From Runella aurantiaca (GTDB lineage Bacteria; Bacteroidota; Bacteroidia; Cytophagales; Spirosomataceae), in contig NZ_QPIW01000005.1 in NCBI RefSeq assembly GCF_003339505.1, forward strand, positions 186,001-250,000: DNA of 64,000 bases. Direction: 5' to 3'. Below are positions 16,506 to 24,818 of this stretch, one piece after another (the stretch's first letter is position 1; every line of letters starts with the position of its first letter). Both the position numbers and the translations under genes were made by a program. Under the pieces are notes generated by a model. The model made no database searches. It was not told the origin of the DNA and saw only the letters and a list, made by a program, of their open reading frames with translations.

Positions 16506-17132
16506 ATGATTAACGTTACAAAAATCACCGTCATTGAAGACAACGAAGCCGTCAAAGATGGCTTGGCACTCATCATTGGAAGTCAGCAACGTTTTCACGT
16601 CGTGAACACGTACACGAACTGTATTGATGCCCTCAAAAACTTAAAAAAAGACGCTCCAGACCTCGTATTGATTGACCTTGAGCTTCCGGGGATGCACGGC
16701 ATTGAAGGCATCAAACGCATTTTGCGCGAACGACCCCATACCACGATTCTGGTCATCAGCGTACACGAAGATGGCAAACTGGTCTTTGAAGCGCTTTGTG
16801 CGGGTGCTTCGGGGTATCTGACCAAAGATACCGACCACATCCGTCTGCTGAATGCCATTGATGAAGTATTGAGCGGTGGTGCGCCCATGAGCTCAAAGAT
16901 TGCGTCGCTGGTGGTAAAGTCATTTCAACGCAACCTCAACACTCCCCTCTCTGACCGAGAAACGGACGTTTTGACTCTTCTTTCTAGGGGAAAAACGTAT
17001 CATTCGATTGCCGACGAACTGTTTATCAGTGTTGAGACTGTTAAGACGCACATTCGGAATATTTACCAAAAACTACACGTAACCAATAAGACCGAAGCCC
17101 TCAAAAAAGCGGTAAAAGACAAACTTATCTAA
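16506..17132 (+). CDS. NarL/LuxR-type response regulator
   Basis: This 208-aa regulator has a receiver domain (acidic E11-D12, phosphoacceptor Asp57 in LVLIDLELPGMHG, Lys in GYLTKDTD) and a C-terminal LuxR helix-turn-helix (LSDRETDVLTLLSRGKTYHS, then LFISVETVKTHIRNIYQKL). It is the expected output partner for a HisKA_3 kinase and is encoded 27 bp after one. Its targets are unknown; the protease gene downstream is separated by 200 bp with an inverted repeat. Confidence 0.95.
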   Translation: MINVTKITVIEDNEAVKDGLALIIGSQQRFHVVNTYTNCIDALKNLKKDAPDLVLIDLELPGMHGIEGIKRILRERPHTTILVISVHEDGKLVFEALCAGASGYLTKDTDHIRLLNAIDEVLSGGAPMSSKIASLVVKSFQRNLNTPLSDRETDVLTLLSRGKTYHSIADELFISVETVKTHIRNIYQKLHVTNKTEALKKAVKDKLI

Positions 17133-17166
17133 CCTAACTATTTTTGGGGGATAGCTACTACCCCGT

Positions 17167-17217
17167 TACCCCGTCAGACGGTTTTGAACTGAGACACACA
17201 GTCAGTCAGACGGGGTA
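17167..17217. repeat. Inverted repeat between response regulator and protease genes
   Basis: TACCCCGTC (17167-17175) pairs with GACGGGGTA (17209-17217). A second, smaller hairpin follows at 17251-17281 (GCGCA...TGCGC around ACCCC...GGGGT), just before the coding region of the protease. These may be a terminator remnant or regulatory sites; there is no T run. Confidence 0.45.
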
Positions 17218-17332
17218 GCTCTCCGAAATCAGCTGATAAACAATTCATTGGCGCAAAAACCCCTATTTTGGGGTGATGCGCCGCATTGATAAATACCTTT
17301 ACTTCATGGCTTCAAATAACCCTTACAAAGCC

Positions 17333-18592
17333 ATGAAAATGAAATACTTAGTATTTTGCCTCGCTACTCTTTTTGTAGGCTTCAGTGGCCGAACCATTGA
17401 GCAAAAAGAACAGGAACAAATCCACGGGCTACACTTGGCCAACGGTCGCCAATCGACTCGGATTGCATTTGAATTACACTCCAATCTCATCATTGTGCCG
17501 GTGCGCATCAATAAATCGGATACCCTCCGGTTTGTGCTTGATACGGGCGTGGGTTCAACGATTTTGACCGATGCTTCCGTGGCGCAAAAACTGGGCATGA
17601 AATCGGTACGCAAAATGAAAATCGAAGGTATGGGCGACGGCAAATCCATTGCGGCTGATGTCACCGTGGGAAATACCCTCAAAATGGGCAAAATGCAGGG
17701 TTTCAAACATAACATCGTGGTGATGGACAGCGAAATATTGCGGCTATCGGAGGTGGTAGGAACGCCCATTCACGGCATTTTTGGATACGAAATCTTCAAT
17801 AAATTTGTGGTCACGATTGATTTTCAGCGACAGGAACTCACGCTCACCACGCCTACCAAATACAAATATATGGCCAAACAAGGCGACCGATTTCCCATTG
17901 TGATTGAAAAAACCAAACCCTATCTGGACGCCGTAACGGTAGTATCCAATGATCGTGAATTGCCGATTCGGGTGGTGTTGGATACGGGTGCAGGGCACGC
18001 TTTAATGCTCAATACTTCGGTCAATAATATTCAATTGCCCCAAAAAGTGGTTAAATCGCAGCTAGGCGTTGGCTTGGCGGGGGTTATCAACGGCCACATC
18101 GGTCGGATTCCCAAGGTGCGTATCGGGCAGTTTGAACTAACGGATGTATTGACCACTTTTCCAGATAGCTCAGCCTTTGGCATGAAACTCACCGACCAGT
18201 CTCCCTACCGCGACGGAAACCTAGGCGGAGAATTGTTAAGTCGCTTTAAGGTGACGTTTAATTATGAAGCAGGATACATTGTGCTGAAACCCAACAAAAA
18301 ACGCTTCAAAGAGCGCTTTGAACACGACATGAGCGGCATGGATGTACGGGCCAAAGGAAAAGGCTTTCGGCAATTCTTTGTTGAAAACGTCATCGAAGGC
18401 TCCCCCGCATTTCAGGCAGGGCTGCAAGAAGGAGACGAAGTGCTTCTGATCAATAGCCAATCGGTCGAAACCATGGGACTGCCTGATATTTACCGAATGT
18501 TTCAACGCCGCGAAGGCAAAGAAATGCACGTGGTGGTACGCCGAAACGGGCGGCTGGTTTCGGCCAATTTTGCCTTGAAGCGGATTATTTGA
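17333..18592 (+). CDS. Retropepsin-like aspartic protease with PDZ domain (paralog 1)
   Basis: From the ATG at 17333 the product is 419 aa with an N-terminal hydrophobic signal (MKMKYLVFCLATLFVGFSG). It has two retropepsin-like halves, each with an Asp-Thr-Gly: FVLDTGVGSTILTD and RVVLDTGAGHALML, then a PDZ domain (IEGSPAFQAGLQEGDEVLLINSQ). Two active Asp in one chain suggest an intramolecular pepsin-like pair, probably periplasmic. Earlier in-frame starts exist (GTG at 17273, ATG at 17306); I chose 17333 for the signal peptide. A close paralog lies at 62573-63829. Confidence 0.85.
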   Translation: MKMKYLVFCLATLFVGFSGRTIEQKEQEQIHGLHLANGRQSTRIAFELHSNLIIVPVRINKSDTLRFVLDTGVGSTILTDASVAQKLGMKSVRKMKIEGMGDGKSIAADVTVGNTLKMGKMQGFKHNIVVMDSEILRLSEVVGTPIHGIFGYEIFNKFVVTIDFQRQELTLTTPTKYKYMAKQGDRFPIVIEKTKPYLDAVTVVSNDRELPIRVVLDTGAGHALMLNTSVNNIQLPQKVVKSQLGVGLAGVINGHIGRIPKVRIGQFELTDVLTTFPDSSAFGMKLTDQSPYRDGNLGGELLSRFKVTFNYEAGYIVLKPNKKRFKERFEHDMSGMDVRAKGKGFRQFFVENVIEGSPAFQAGLQEGDEVLLINSQSVETMGLPDIYRMFQRREGKEMHVVVRRNGRLVSANFALKRII

Positions 18593-18682
18593 ACAACTAA
18601 AATCCATTCCCACGGAAGTAAATCGCCTTTATTTCTGTGGGTTTCTATTTATCTTTAGGCCCCTAAGCCAAAAGATAAATTC

Positions 18683-19843
18683 ATGAAACGAATTCACACG
18701 ATTGATGTTACCCGGGGTATTGTTATGATTATCATGGCATTAGATCACGTCAGGGATTTGATGCACACTACCGCATTGACCCAAGACCCTACCAATTTAC
18801 AAACCACTACCGCCGCCCTGTTTATGACCCGCTGGGTAACGCATCTTTGCGCACCCAGTTTCGTTTTTTTGTCGGGAGCCTCGGCGTACTTAACTTTTAA
18901 AAGCCAACACAATCCAGCTCAAACCAAACGCTTCCTGCTGACCAGAGGGCTCTGGTTGATGTTGTTGGAAATCACGGTCATCAATTTTGCGTTTTGGTTC
19001 GATATTCATTTCCGAACCATTATTCTGCAAGTTATTTTTGCCATCGGGTTGGGTTTTGTGGCGTTATCCTTTTTGTTAAAAGTACCCGCGAAGGTATTAG
19101 GCATTATCGGGTGGAGCATTGTCGTGTTGCATGGCCTTACCACCTTGATTCCCATTCCTCAAAATCCAGGACTAGCCGTGGGCTGGTCATTTTTGTTTGT
19201 CACCAATGTATTTACGCTTTCTCCGAACTTCACATTGGGAACGTTGTATCCTTTTATTCCGTGGCTTGGTATCATGCTGGCGGGGTTTGGCTTCGGTAGC
19301 GTTTTTGAAAAAGCCGCGCCAATTCGCAGAAACATACTTTGGCGCTCCGCTCTATTGGCAATAAGTCTGTTTGTGATGATTCGACTCCTCAATTTTTACG
19401 GCAACCCTACGCAATGGGCTGCGCAAAAATCAAGTCTCTTTACCTTTCTGTCCTTTATAAACGTATCCAAATACCCACCTTCCCTGCTTTATACGTTGGT
19501 TATGCTCGGACTCATGTTTGGATTGTTGGCTCTGGGAGATATTCAAGCCAATGCTTTTACCAAGGTTGTGGCTACTTATGGCAAAGTTCCGATGTTTTAT
19601 TACTTGATTCACTGGTATTTGATTCACAGTGTCATGTTTGGGATGCTGTTTTTGCAGGGTTTTGGCTGGGAAGATATTCCCATTGGCACGTTTAGCTTTG
19701 GGCGACCGCCCAACTCTGGCATTGAGCTTGGTGCAGTTTATGGCGTATGGATAGCCGTGGTTTTATTTTTGTATCCATTGTGCCGTTGGTACGCAAACTA
19801 CAAAGCCACGCACCGGAGTCTGAAGTGGCTTTCTTATCTGTAA
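18683..19843 (+). CDS. DUF1624 family membrane protein (HGSNAT/YeiB-like)
   Basis: A 386-aa polytopic inner-membrane protein with about ten hydrophobic segments. The N-terminus RIHTIDVTRGIVMIIMALDH followed by HLCAPSFVFLSGASAYL is the DUF1624 signature shared with heparan-alpha-glucosaminide N-acetyltransferase and YeiB; the family is thought to move acyl groups across membranes. The substrate is unknown. It stands alone, 90 bp after the protease gene, and ends at a strong bidirectional terminator. Confidence 0.85.
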   Translation: MKRIHTIDVTRGIVMIIMALDHVRDLMHTTALTQDPTNLQTTTAALFMTRWVTHLCAPSFVFLSGASAYLTFKSQHNPAQTKRFLLTRGLWLMLLEITVINFAFWFDIHFRTIILQVIFAIGLGFVALSFLLKVPAKVLGIIGWSIVVLHGLTTLIPIPQNPGLAVGWSFLFVTNVFTLSPNFTLGTLYPFIPWLGIMLAGFGFGSVFEKAAPIRRNILWRSALLAISLFVMIRLLNFYGNPTQWAAQKSSLFTFLSFINVSKYPPSLLYTLVMLGLMFGLLALGDIQANAFTKVVATYGKVPMFYYLIHWYLIHSVMFGMLFLQGFGWEDIPIGTFSFGRPPNSGIELGAVYGVWIAVVLFLYPLCRWYANYKATHRSLKWLSYL

Positions 19844-19849
19844 ATACAA

Positions 19850-19881
19850 AACCCCTTCGGCTTTTAAGGTTCGAAGGGGTT
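19850..19881. terminator. Bidirectional terminator between convergent genes
   Basis: AACCCCTTCG (19850-19859) and CGAAGGGGTT (19872-19881) form a 10-bp stem with a 12-nt loop between the stop codons of the DUF1624 gene and ppx. Confidence 0.75.
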
Positions 19882-19904
19882 AAGCATAACAACGTACAAT
19901 ACTC

Positions 19905-20804
19905 CTACTTTTTCAGTTTTTCATACACCAACTGAATAATTCCGTCTTTCAATCCTAAGTCAGGTACCAGTATCTTATCAGCACCCGCCCATCTCATGAC
20001 TGAGGTATAAATATCCGCCGCCGGAATGATGACGTCGGCACGGTCGGCATTGAGTCGTAATTTATTGACGCGTTCTTCCTGACTAAAGGAGGCGATGTAG
20101 TCACGCATTCGTTTTAGTTCCGACAAAGAAGTCGCGTTGTCGGCGGTTTTGGAGACTAAGTTAAAAAGCTTGGAAATATTACCGCCCGTTCCGACGGCCA
20201 CGATGGGTTCGAGCGAATCTACATTATCCTCAATCCATTGTTCCATTTTCCCCCAAGCGCCTTTGCTTTCTTTGCCTTCCAGCAAACGCACCGAGCCAAT
20301 TTTAAACGATTTAGTAGCAATTTTTTGCCGATTAAAATAGATGTTCAGTTCTGTACTTCCACCACCAACGTCAATGTGAAGGTACTGCCCGTCTTCCAAT
20401 GCCTGTACTACCACATTGTTGATGAGCTGCGCTTCACGGGTGCCGTCAATGATGTGAATCTGAATGCCCGTGCTTGCCGCAATCCGCTCTACAATCTCTG
20501 GGCCATTGGTACATTCGCGCATGGCCGAAGTGGCGCAGGCCATATAACCCTCCACTTCGTGCAGTTCCAGCAACAGTTTGTAACACTGCATCAGTTTGAC
20601 CGTACGAGCTTCGCTCTCGGGCGTAATGCTGCCGAAATTAAAAACGTCATGTCCAAGACGTAGCGGAAAACGGACGTATTCCACTTTTTTGAAACTGGTA
20701 TAACCACCATCGTGCAGAACGGATGAAATCTGTAGACGCGCTGCGTTGGAGCCAATATCAATTGCCGCGATTTTCAATGAATTTTTGTCATTTAGTTTGT
20801 GCAA
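19905..20804 (-). CDS. Ppx/GppA family phosphatase (exopolyphosphatase)
   Basis: An approximately 299-aa member of the sugar kinase/Hsp70/actin fold that hydrolyses polyphosphate or pppGpp. Visible motifs are IAAIDIGSNAARLQI (phosphate 1), ACATSAMRECTNG, LHIDVGGGSTELNIY (phosphate 2) and AVGTGGNISKLF. There is no ATG at the N-terminus; TTG codons occur at 20804 and 20777. A TACATTTG promoter element at 20809-20802 on the minus strand overlaps the first, so the second (MKIAAIDIGSN) may be the true start. The short single-domain length matches the Bacteroidota form without the HD domain. Confidence 0.88.
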   Translation of the reverse strand: MHKLNDKNSLKIAAIDIGSNAARLQISSVLHDGGYTSFKKVEYVRFPLRLGHDVFNFGSITPESEARTVKLMQCYKLLLELHEVEGYMACATSAMRECTNGPEIVERIAASTGIQIHIIDGTREAQLINNVVVQALEDGQYLHIDVGGGSTELNIYFNRQKIATKSFKIGSVRLLEGKESKGAWGKMEQWIEDNVDSLEPIVAVGTGGNISKLFNLVSKTADNATSLSELKRMRDYIASFSQEERVNKLRLNADRADVIIPAADIYTSVMRWAGADKILVPDLGLKDGIIQLVYEKLKK

Positions 20805-20992
20805 ATGTAAAACCTAGCGGCGTACCTTTTAATAACCTAATTCGTTAATTTTTGAAATTTCTCATAATCCTCCTTAGTTTTGTCTGCATTATATAGAAGT
20901 TTAAAAACCAAAAACCGGCAAAGTTGTAGTAACATTGTCAAGATTTTCAACAAAAATCATCACAAATACCCCCTATTTTATCCCATCTTAGA

Positions 20993-22855
20993 ATGAAGAT
21001 ACTTGGAATTTCCGCATTTTACCACGATTCAGCTGCCGCTCTGATTGACAATGGCGAAATTGTCGCCGCCGCCCAGGAAGAGCGTTTTACCCGTAAAAAA
21101 CACGATCCAAACTTCCCTTCCAATGCCATCAACTATTGTTTAGAATACGGCGGAACTACCCTTAATGAACTGGATGCCATTGTTTTTTATGACAAGCCTT
21201 TACTCAAGTTCGAACGTTTGCTGGAAACCTATTACACCTTTGCTCCCAAGGGTATCAAGTCGTTTATCACCGCCATTCCAGTGTGGATTAAAGAGAAAAT
21301 GTTTCTCAAACGACTCATCAATGAAGAATTAGAGAAAATTGGGTACGACAAAAAGAACCCCGTTAAACTTCTTTTTCCAGAACACCACTTATCGCACGCC
21401 GCCAGTGCATTCTATCCTTCTCCTTACGAAAAAGCAGCGATTCTGACCATCGATGGCGTGGGTGAATGGGCTACCGCTTCGATTTGCTCGGGCGAAGGCA
21501 ACAAAATTTCTATTCTGAAAGAACTTCGTTTTCCTCACTCATTGGGGCTTTTATATTCGGCATTTACTTATTTTCTAGGCTTTAAAGTCAATTCGGGAGA
21601 ATATAAATTGATGGGCCTTGCTCCCTACGGTAATCCTTCCTCGCCCGAGGTTGACAAGTACGTAGAAACCATCAAAAAAGACCTTGTGGTCATTAAAGAA
21701 GACGGCTCCATCTGGTTGGACCAAAACTATTTTGATTACGCCACGGGCCTCAAAATGGTGCGCGAAGCCGACTGGGAACGCCTCTTCGGGATGAAAACCC
21801 GCAAGCCAGAAGACCCGCTCGAAGCCCATCACTGTAACCTCGGATTGGCCATTCAGCGCGTTACTGAAGAAGTAGTGGTAAAAATGGCGCAGGAAGCCAA
21901 GCGTCTCACGGGAGCCGACTATTTATGTTTGGCTGGTGGGGTGGCGCTCAATTGCGTTTCCAACGGAAAACTCCAAAAATCAGGCGTATTCAAGGAGGTA
22001 TTTATCCAACCCGCCGCTGGTGATGCAGGCGGAGCGCTGGGCGCGGCCTTGACTGCCTACTACATTTATTTCGACCAAAAACGCACCATCAACTACACGC
22101 AGGATGCGATGAGCGGCTCTTATTTAGGGCCAACATTCTCGGATTTGGACGTGGAGTTGGTCTCCAAAAAATACAAAGCTGCGTTCAAAAAATTTGACAA
22201 CTTCGACGAGTTGACCAAGGAAGTATCCCAAATTTTGGCCGACGGCAACGTGGTAGGCTGGGTACAGGGGCGGATGGAATTCGGGCCCCGGGCCCTGGGA
22301 GCGCGCAGTATTTTGGGCGACCCCCGCAACGCAGAAATGCAGAAAAAACTCAACGTCAAAATCAAATATCGAGAGTCTTTCCGTCCGTTTGCGCCTTCGG
22401 TATTGGCCGAAAAAGTGGGCGAATACTTTGATTTTGACGGAATATCACCCTATATGCTGTTGGTTCATCCGGTCAAAGAGACCCGCCGCAAAAAACTGCC
22501 CGCCGAGTTTGACTCGTTTGATTTGCGCGACAAGCTCTATTATTTGCGTTCAGACTTACCGTCCATTACGCACATCGACTTTTCGGCCCGTATTCAGACG
22601 GTCCATAAGCAGACCAACCCGCGTTATTATCAATTGATTCAGGATTTTGAAAAATTGACCGGTTACGGTGTGATTGTCAATACCAGCTTCAACGTACGCG
22701 GCGAACCCATCGTAAGTACCCCCAATGATGCGTATCGCTGCTTTATGCGCACCGAAATGGATTATTTGGTCGTAGGAAATTATCTGTTTGACAAACGTCA
22801 ACAACCCGAATGGCAGGATACCGATAACTGGAAAGAGGAGTTTGTGCTGGATTAA
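20993..22855 (+). CDS. Carbamoyltransferase (NodU/CmcH/SxtI family)
   Basis: A 620-aa enzyme that makes carbamoyl-adenylate from carbamoyl phosphate and ATP and transfers the carbamoyl group to a hydroxyl. The N-terminal Kae1-like domain begins KILGISAFYHDSAAALIDNG and holds the metal-binding EHHLSHAASAF and the segment TIDGVGEWATASI. The C-terminal domain carries GRMEFGPRALGARSILGDPR and YRESFRPFAPSVL. It leads a plus-strand unit with an SGNH hydrolase, DUF5989 and an SxtJ-like protein. The acceptor molecule is unknown. Confidence 0.93.
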   Translation: MKILGISAFYHDSAAALIDNGEIVAAAQEERFTRKKHDPNFPSNAINYCLEYGGTTLNELDAIVFYDKPLLKFERLLETYYTFAPKGIKSFITAIPVWIKEKMFLKRLINEELEKIGYDKKNPVKLLFPEHHLSHAASAFYPSPYEKAAILTIDGVGEWATASICSGEGNKISILKELRFPHSLGLLYSAFTYFLGFKVNSGEYKLMGLAPYGNPSSPEVDKYVETIKKDLVVIKEDGSIWLDQNYFDYATGLKMVREADWERLFGMKTRKPEDPLEAHHCNLGLAIQRVTEEVVVKMAQEAKRLTGADYLCLAGGVALNCVSNGKLQKSGVFKEVFIQPAAGDAGGALGAALTAYYIYFDQKRTINYTQDAMSGSYLGPTFSDLDVELVSKKYKAAFKKFDNFDELTKEVSQILADGNVVGWVQGRMEFGPRALGARSILGDPRNAEMQKKLNVKIKYRESFRPFAPSVLAEKVGEYFDFDGISPYMLLVHPVKETRRKKLPAEFDSFDLRDKLYYLRSDLPSITHIDFSARIQTVHKQTNPRYYQLIQDFEKLTGYGVIVNTSFNVRGEPIVSTPNDAYRCFMRTEMDYLVVGNYLFDKRQQPEWQDTDNWKEEFVLD

Positions 22856-22915
22856 ATTTCGGTCCATTTACCAACAAATACCAATGATTCAGGGACTTAT
22901 TCCTACATTTTTTAT

Positions 22916-24049
22916 ATGATTTCAAAACTAATCACCTCACTCATCCGCCTTGCTGTTTTGAGTATTCCGGCGTTTCTTTTGTTTTTTCCAGACAAAATAA
23001 ACATCAAGTTTGACTACCCTTACGCGGGCCTTATGGATAATTTTTACATCCGATTGGCCAAGGCAATGGTGCTATTTTTTGTGCTAATAGAACTGTTGCG
23101 GATGTTTTATTACGGAATTATCAAAAATCCTAAAGGCAATAAAATTGTGGCAAATATCGCTACGCTTGGGATCATGGTGGTGTGGTTGGCGGGTTTATTA
23201 GAAATCGCGTTTATGTTTGTTTCCCAAAGCCACGAAGGCGATTTGAGCAAGGCTTCGCAGATTTGGTTTGCCAAGTACTGGAAACCGATTACGGCCGAAG
23301 GCTACCGCGATTTTCCGAAAACGAGCGCCGAGAAAAAGAAAAAAGTGTTGGTTTTGGGCGATTCCTTCGCGGCAGGACACGGTTTAGACAAAACGGAAGA
23401 GCGTTTTTCGGATCAATTGGAGCAAAAACTGGGCGCTGATAAGTACGCAGTGTACAATTTAGGGGTGTCGGGTTCTGATACACGCGATGAATTTCAGCGT
23501 TTACAGAAATTTCCCGTCAAGCCCGATGTGTTGGTGTTGGAATATTTTCCGAACGACATCGAAAGAGCCGCCCGCGACGCCAAACTGACGTTGGCCGAGT
23601 TCAAGCCTTACGACGACATCAAGCTCCCGGGCGTAGGGTCGTTGGTGATGCGCTTTTATCTGCCCAATTACATTTATTGGCAATTCCCGCACATGCCGCC
23701 CGCGTCGATTACGGACTTTGTTCAGAAATCATACACCGACACCACCATTCTGAATCCTCACTTGCGTGATTTACAGAAAATCGTGGACTACGCCCGTGCG
23801 CACAAAGCGCCGATGTACGTGGTGATGGTTCCGTTTTTACAAAATGTAGAGAAGAGCAATGGCTACACCAAACCCATCGAAGATTTCTTCACCAATCAGC
23901 AAATTCCGGTCGTTCGCCTTAGTGAGCACTTGGGGCCGATTCCACCCAAAGAGCGGATTGTGGGGAAGAATGACGGTCATGCCAGCGCCAAAGTAAATGC
24001 CGTTATTGCCGACAAGCTGTATGAACAGATGAAGGTTTCCATAAAATAA
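22916..24049 (+). CDS. Membrane-anchored SGNH/GDSL hydrolase
   Basis: A 377-aa protein with about three N-terminal hydrophobic segments (within residues 1-103) followed by an SGNH hydrolase domain: KVLVLGDSFAAGHGL (block I with Ser), LGVSGSDTRDE (block II), LEYFPNDIERAA (block III Asn) and KNDGHASAKVN (block V, Asp-x-x-His type). It is likely a periplasm-facing esterase or acyltransferase-like enzyme. It sits 60 bp after the carbamoyltransferase gene, so a shared pathway is likely. Confidence 0.85.
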   Translation: MISKLITSLIRLAVLSIPAFLLFFPDKINIKFDYPYAGLMDNFYIRLAKAMVLFFVLIELLRMFYYGIIKNPKGNKIVANIATLGIMVVWLAGLLEIAFMFVSQSHEGDLSKASQIWFAKYWKPITAEGYRDFPKTSAEKKKKVLVLGDSFAAGHGLDKTEERFSDQLEQKLGADKYAVYNLGVSGSDTRDEFQRLQKFPVKPDVLVLEYFPNDIERAARDAKLTLAEFKPYDDIKLPGVGSLVMRFYLPNYIYWQFPHMPPASITDFVQKSYTDTTILNPHLRDLQKIVDYARAHKAPMYVVMVPFLQNVEKSNGYTKPIEDFFTNQQIPVVRLSEHLGPIPPKERIVGKNDGHASAKVNAVIADKLYEQMKVSIK

Positions 24050-24188
24050 ATCCCACAAATGTTCACTTTGTCTTAATGCGAAAATGTGTAAATTTGTGCT
24101 TAATTACATTCTATAACTGTTATAAACCATTCGTTTTGGTTGTTTTTTAGACCGAATACGTATATAAATAACTACAAACTTACCGAAG

Positions 24189-24338
24189 ATGGATTTCTTA
24201 AAAGACTTATTTGCTTTCCTGAGTGAGCGGAAGAAGTGGTGGTTAGCTCCAATGATTATTCTTTTATTGCTTATCGGCGTCATCATTGTCATTGGCGGAG
24301 GCTCAGCCGTAGCACCGTTTATTTATACATTATTTTAA
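24189..24338 (+). CDS. DUF5989 small membrane protein, 49 aa (SxtK-like position)
   Basis: The frame ATG 24189 to TAA 24336-24338 encodes 49 aa starting MDFLKDLFAFLSERKKWWLAP, followed by one transmembrane helix (IILLLLIGVIIVIGGG) and the end SAVAPFIYTLF. This is the DUF5989 pattern, which recurs beside NodU/SxtI-type carbamoyltransferases. In saxitoxin clusters a similarly small gene (sxtK) accompanies sxtI and sxtJ. The function is unknown. It is easily missed because of its size. Confidence 0.85.
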   Translation: MDFLKDLFAFLSERKKWWLAPMIILLLLIGVIIVIGGGSAVAPFIYTLF

Positions 24339-24344
24339 GTATTA

Positions 24345-24402
24345 AGGAGTCAGAAACGAGAATTGAGCAGTTTAAGAACTGTAATTCCCGCTTCTGACTC
24401 CT
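24345..24402 (+). repeat. Large near-perfect hairpin between DUF5989 and SxtJ-like genes
   Basis: Bases 24345-24364 and 24383-24402 are 20-bp reverse complements with two mismatches (AGGAGTCAGAA...). The loop contains a further hairpin CAGTT-TAAG-AACTG (24368-24381). It is followed by a tandem CACCCCTCACCCCTC. It could be an mRNA stabiliser or a dispersed repeat. Confidence 0.6.
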
Positions 24403-24422
24403 CACCCCTCACCCCTCAAAAA

Positions 24423-24791
24423 ATGTCTGAAGCTGAAAAAAGTAAAGCCCAGTTAGTAATCGTTACCGGGCTGGTTATCTTTTCGTTTATTTTCAAATCT
24501 GCCGCCCTTTATTTGTTATATGCCGCTGGAATCGTGGGCGCGTTGAGTATTTTTGTTCCAGTTGTCGGCGATTTTATCGTCAAAATTTGGTTCAAAATAG
24601 CCGAAGGTCTGGGTTGGTTTAACTCTCGCGTCATCCTGTCGATTGTGTTTTACGTGTTTTTGTGGCCCATCGCCATGTTGTATCGCCTTTCTACCAAGAA
24701 TCCAATGGGTATCAAACGCCCAACTGGCAACAGCGTATATGTTGAGCGTAATCATACCTATGTCAAAAAAGACATCGAGAATATTTGGTAG
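24423..24791 (+). CDS. SxtJ-family membrane protein
   Basis: A 122-aa protein from the ATG at 24423 (MSEAEKSKAQLVIVTGLVIF). An earlier start at 24363 would read through the hairpin region and is unlikely. It has two clear hydrophobic segments (VIVTGLVIFSFIFKSAALYLL and the stretch ending GDFIVKIWFKIAEGLGW) plus a third around SRVILSIVFYVFLWPIAMLYRL, ending in KNPMGIKR, as in SxtJ-like proteins found next to carbamoyltransferases. No biochemical role is established. It is the last gene of the unit and ends at a bidirectional terminator. Confidence 0.75.
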   Translation: MSEAEKSKAQLVIVTGLVIFSFIFKSAALYLLYAAGIVGALSIFVPVVGDFIVKIWFKIAEGLGWFNSRVILSIVFYVFLWPIAMLYRLSTKNPMGIKRPTGNSVYVERNHTYVKKDIENIW

Positions 24792-24818
24792 AAAAGAGAT
24801 AGTCATTATCTCTTTTCT
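24790..24818. terminator. Bidirectional terminator overlapping two stop codons
   Basis: AGAAAAGAGATA (24790-24801) and TATCTCTTTTCT (24807-24818) form a perfect 12-bp stem with a 5-nt loop. It overlaps the stop codons of both convergent genes (24789-24791 plus, 24806-24808 minus) and has T-rich tails on each strand. Confidence 0.8.

Noticed and set aside
24345-24420. Upstream start at 24363 for the SxtJ-like protein
   Set aside because: It would translate through the large hairpin and the CACCCCT tandem; the ATG at 24423 gives the family-like N-terminus.
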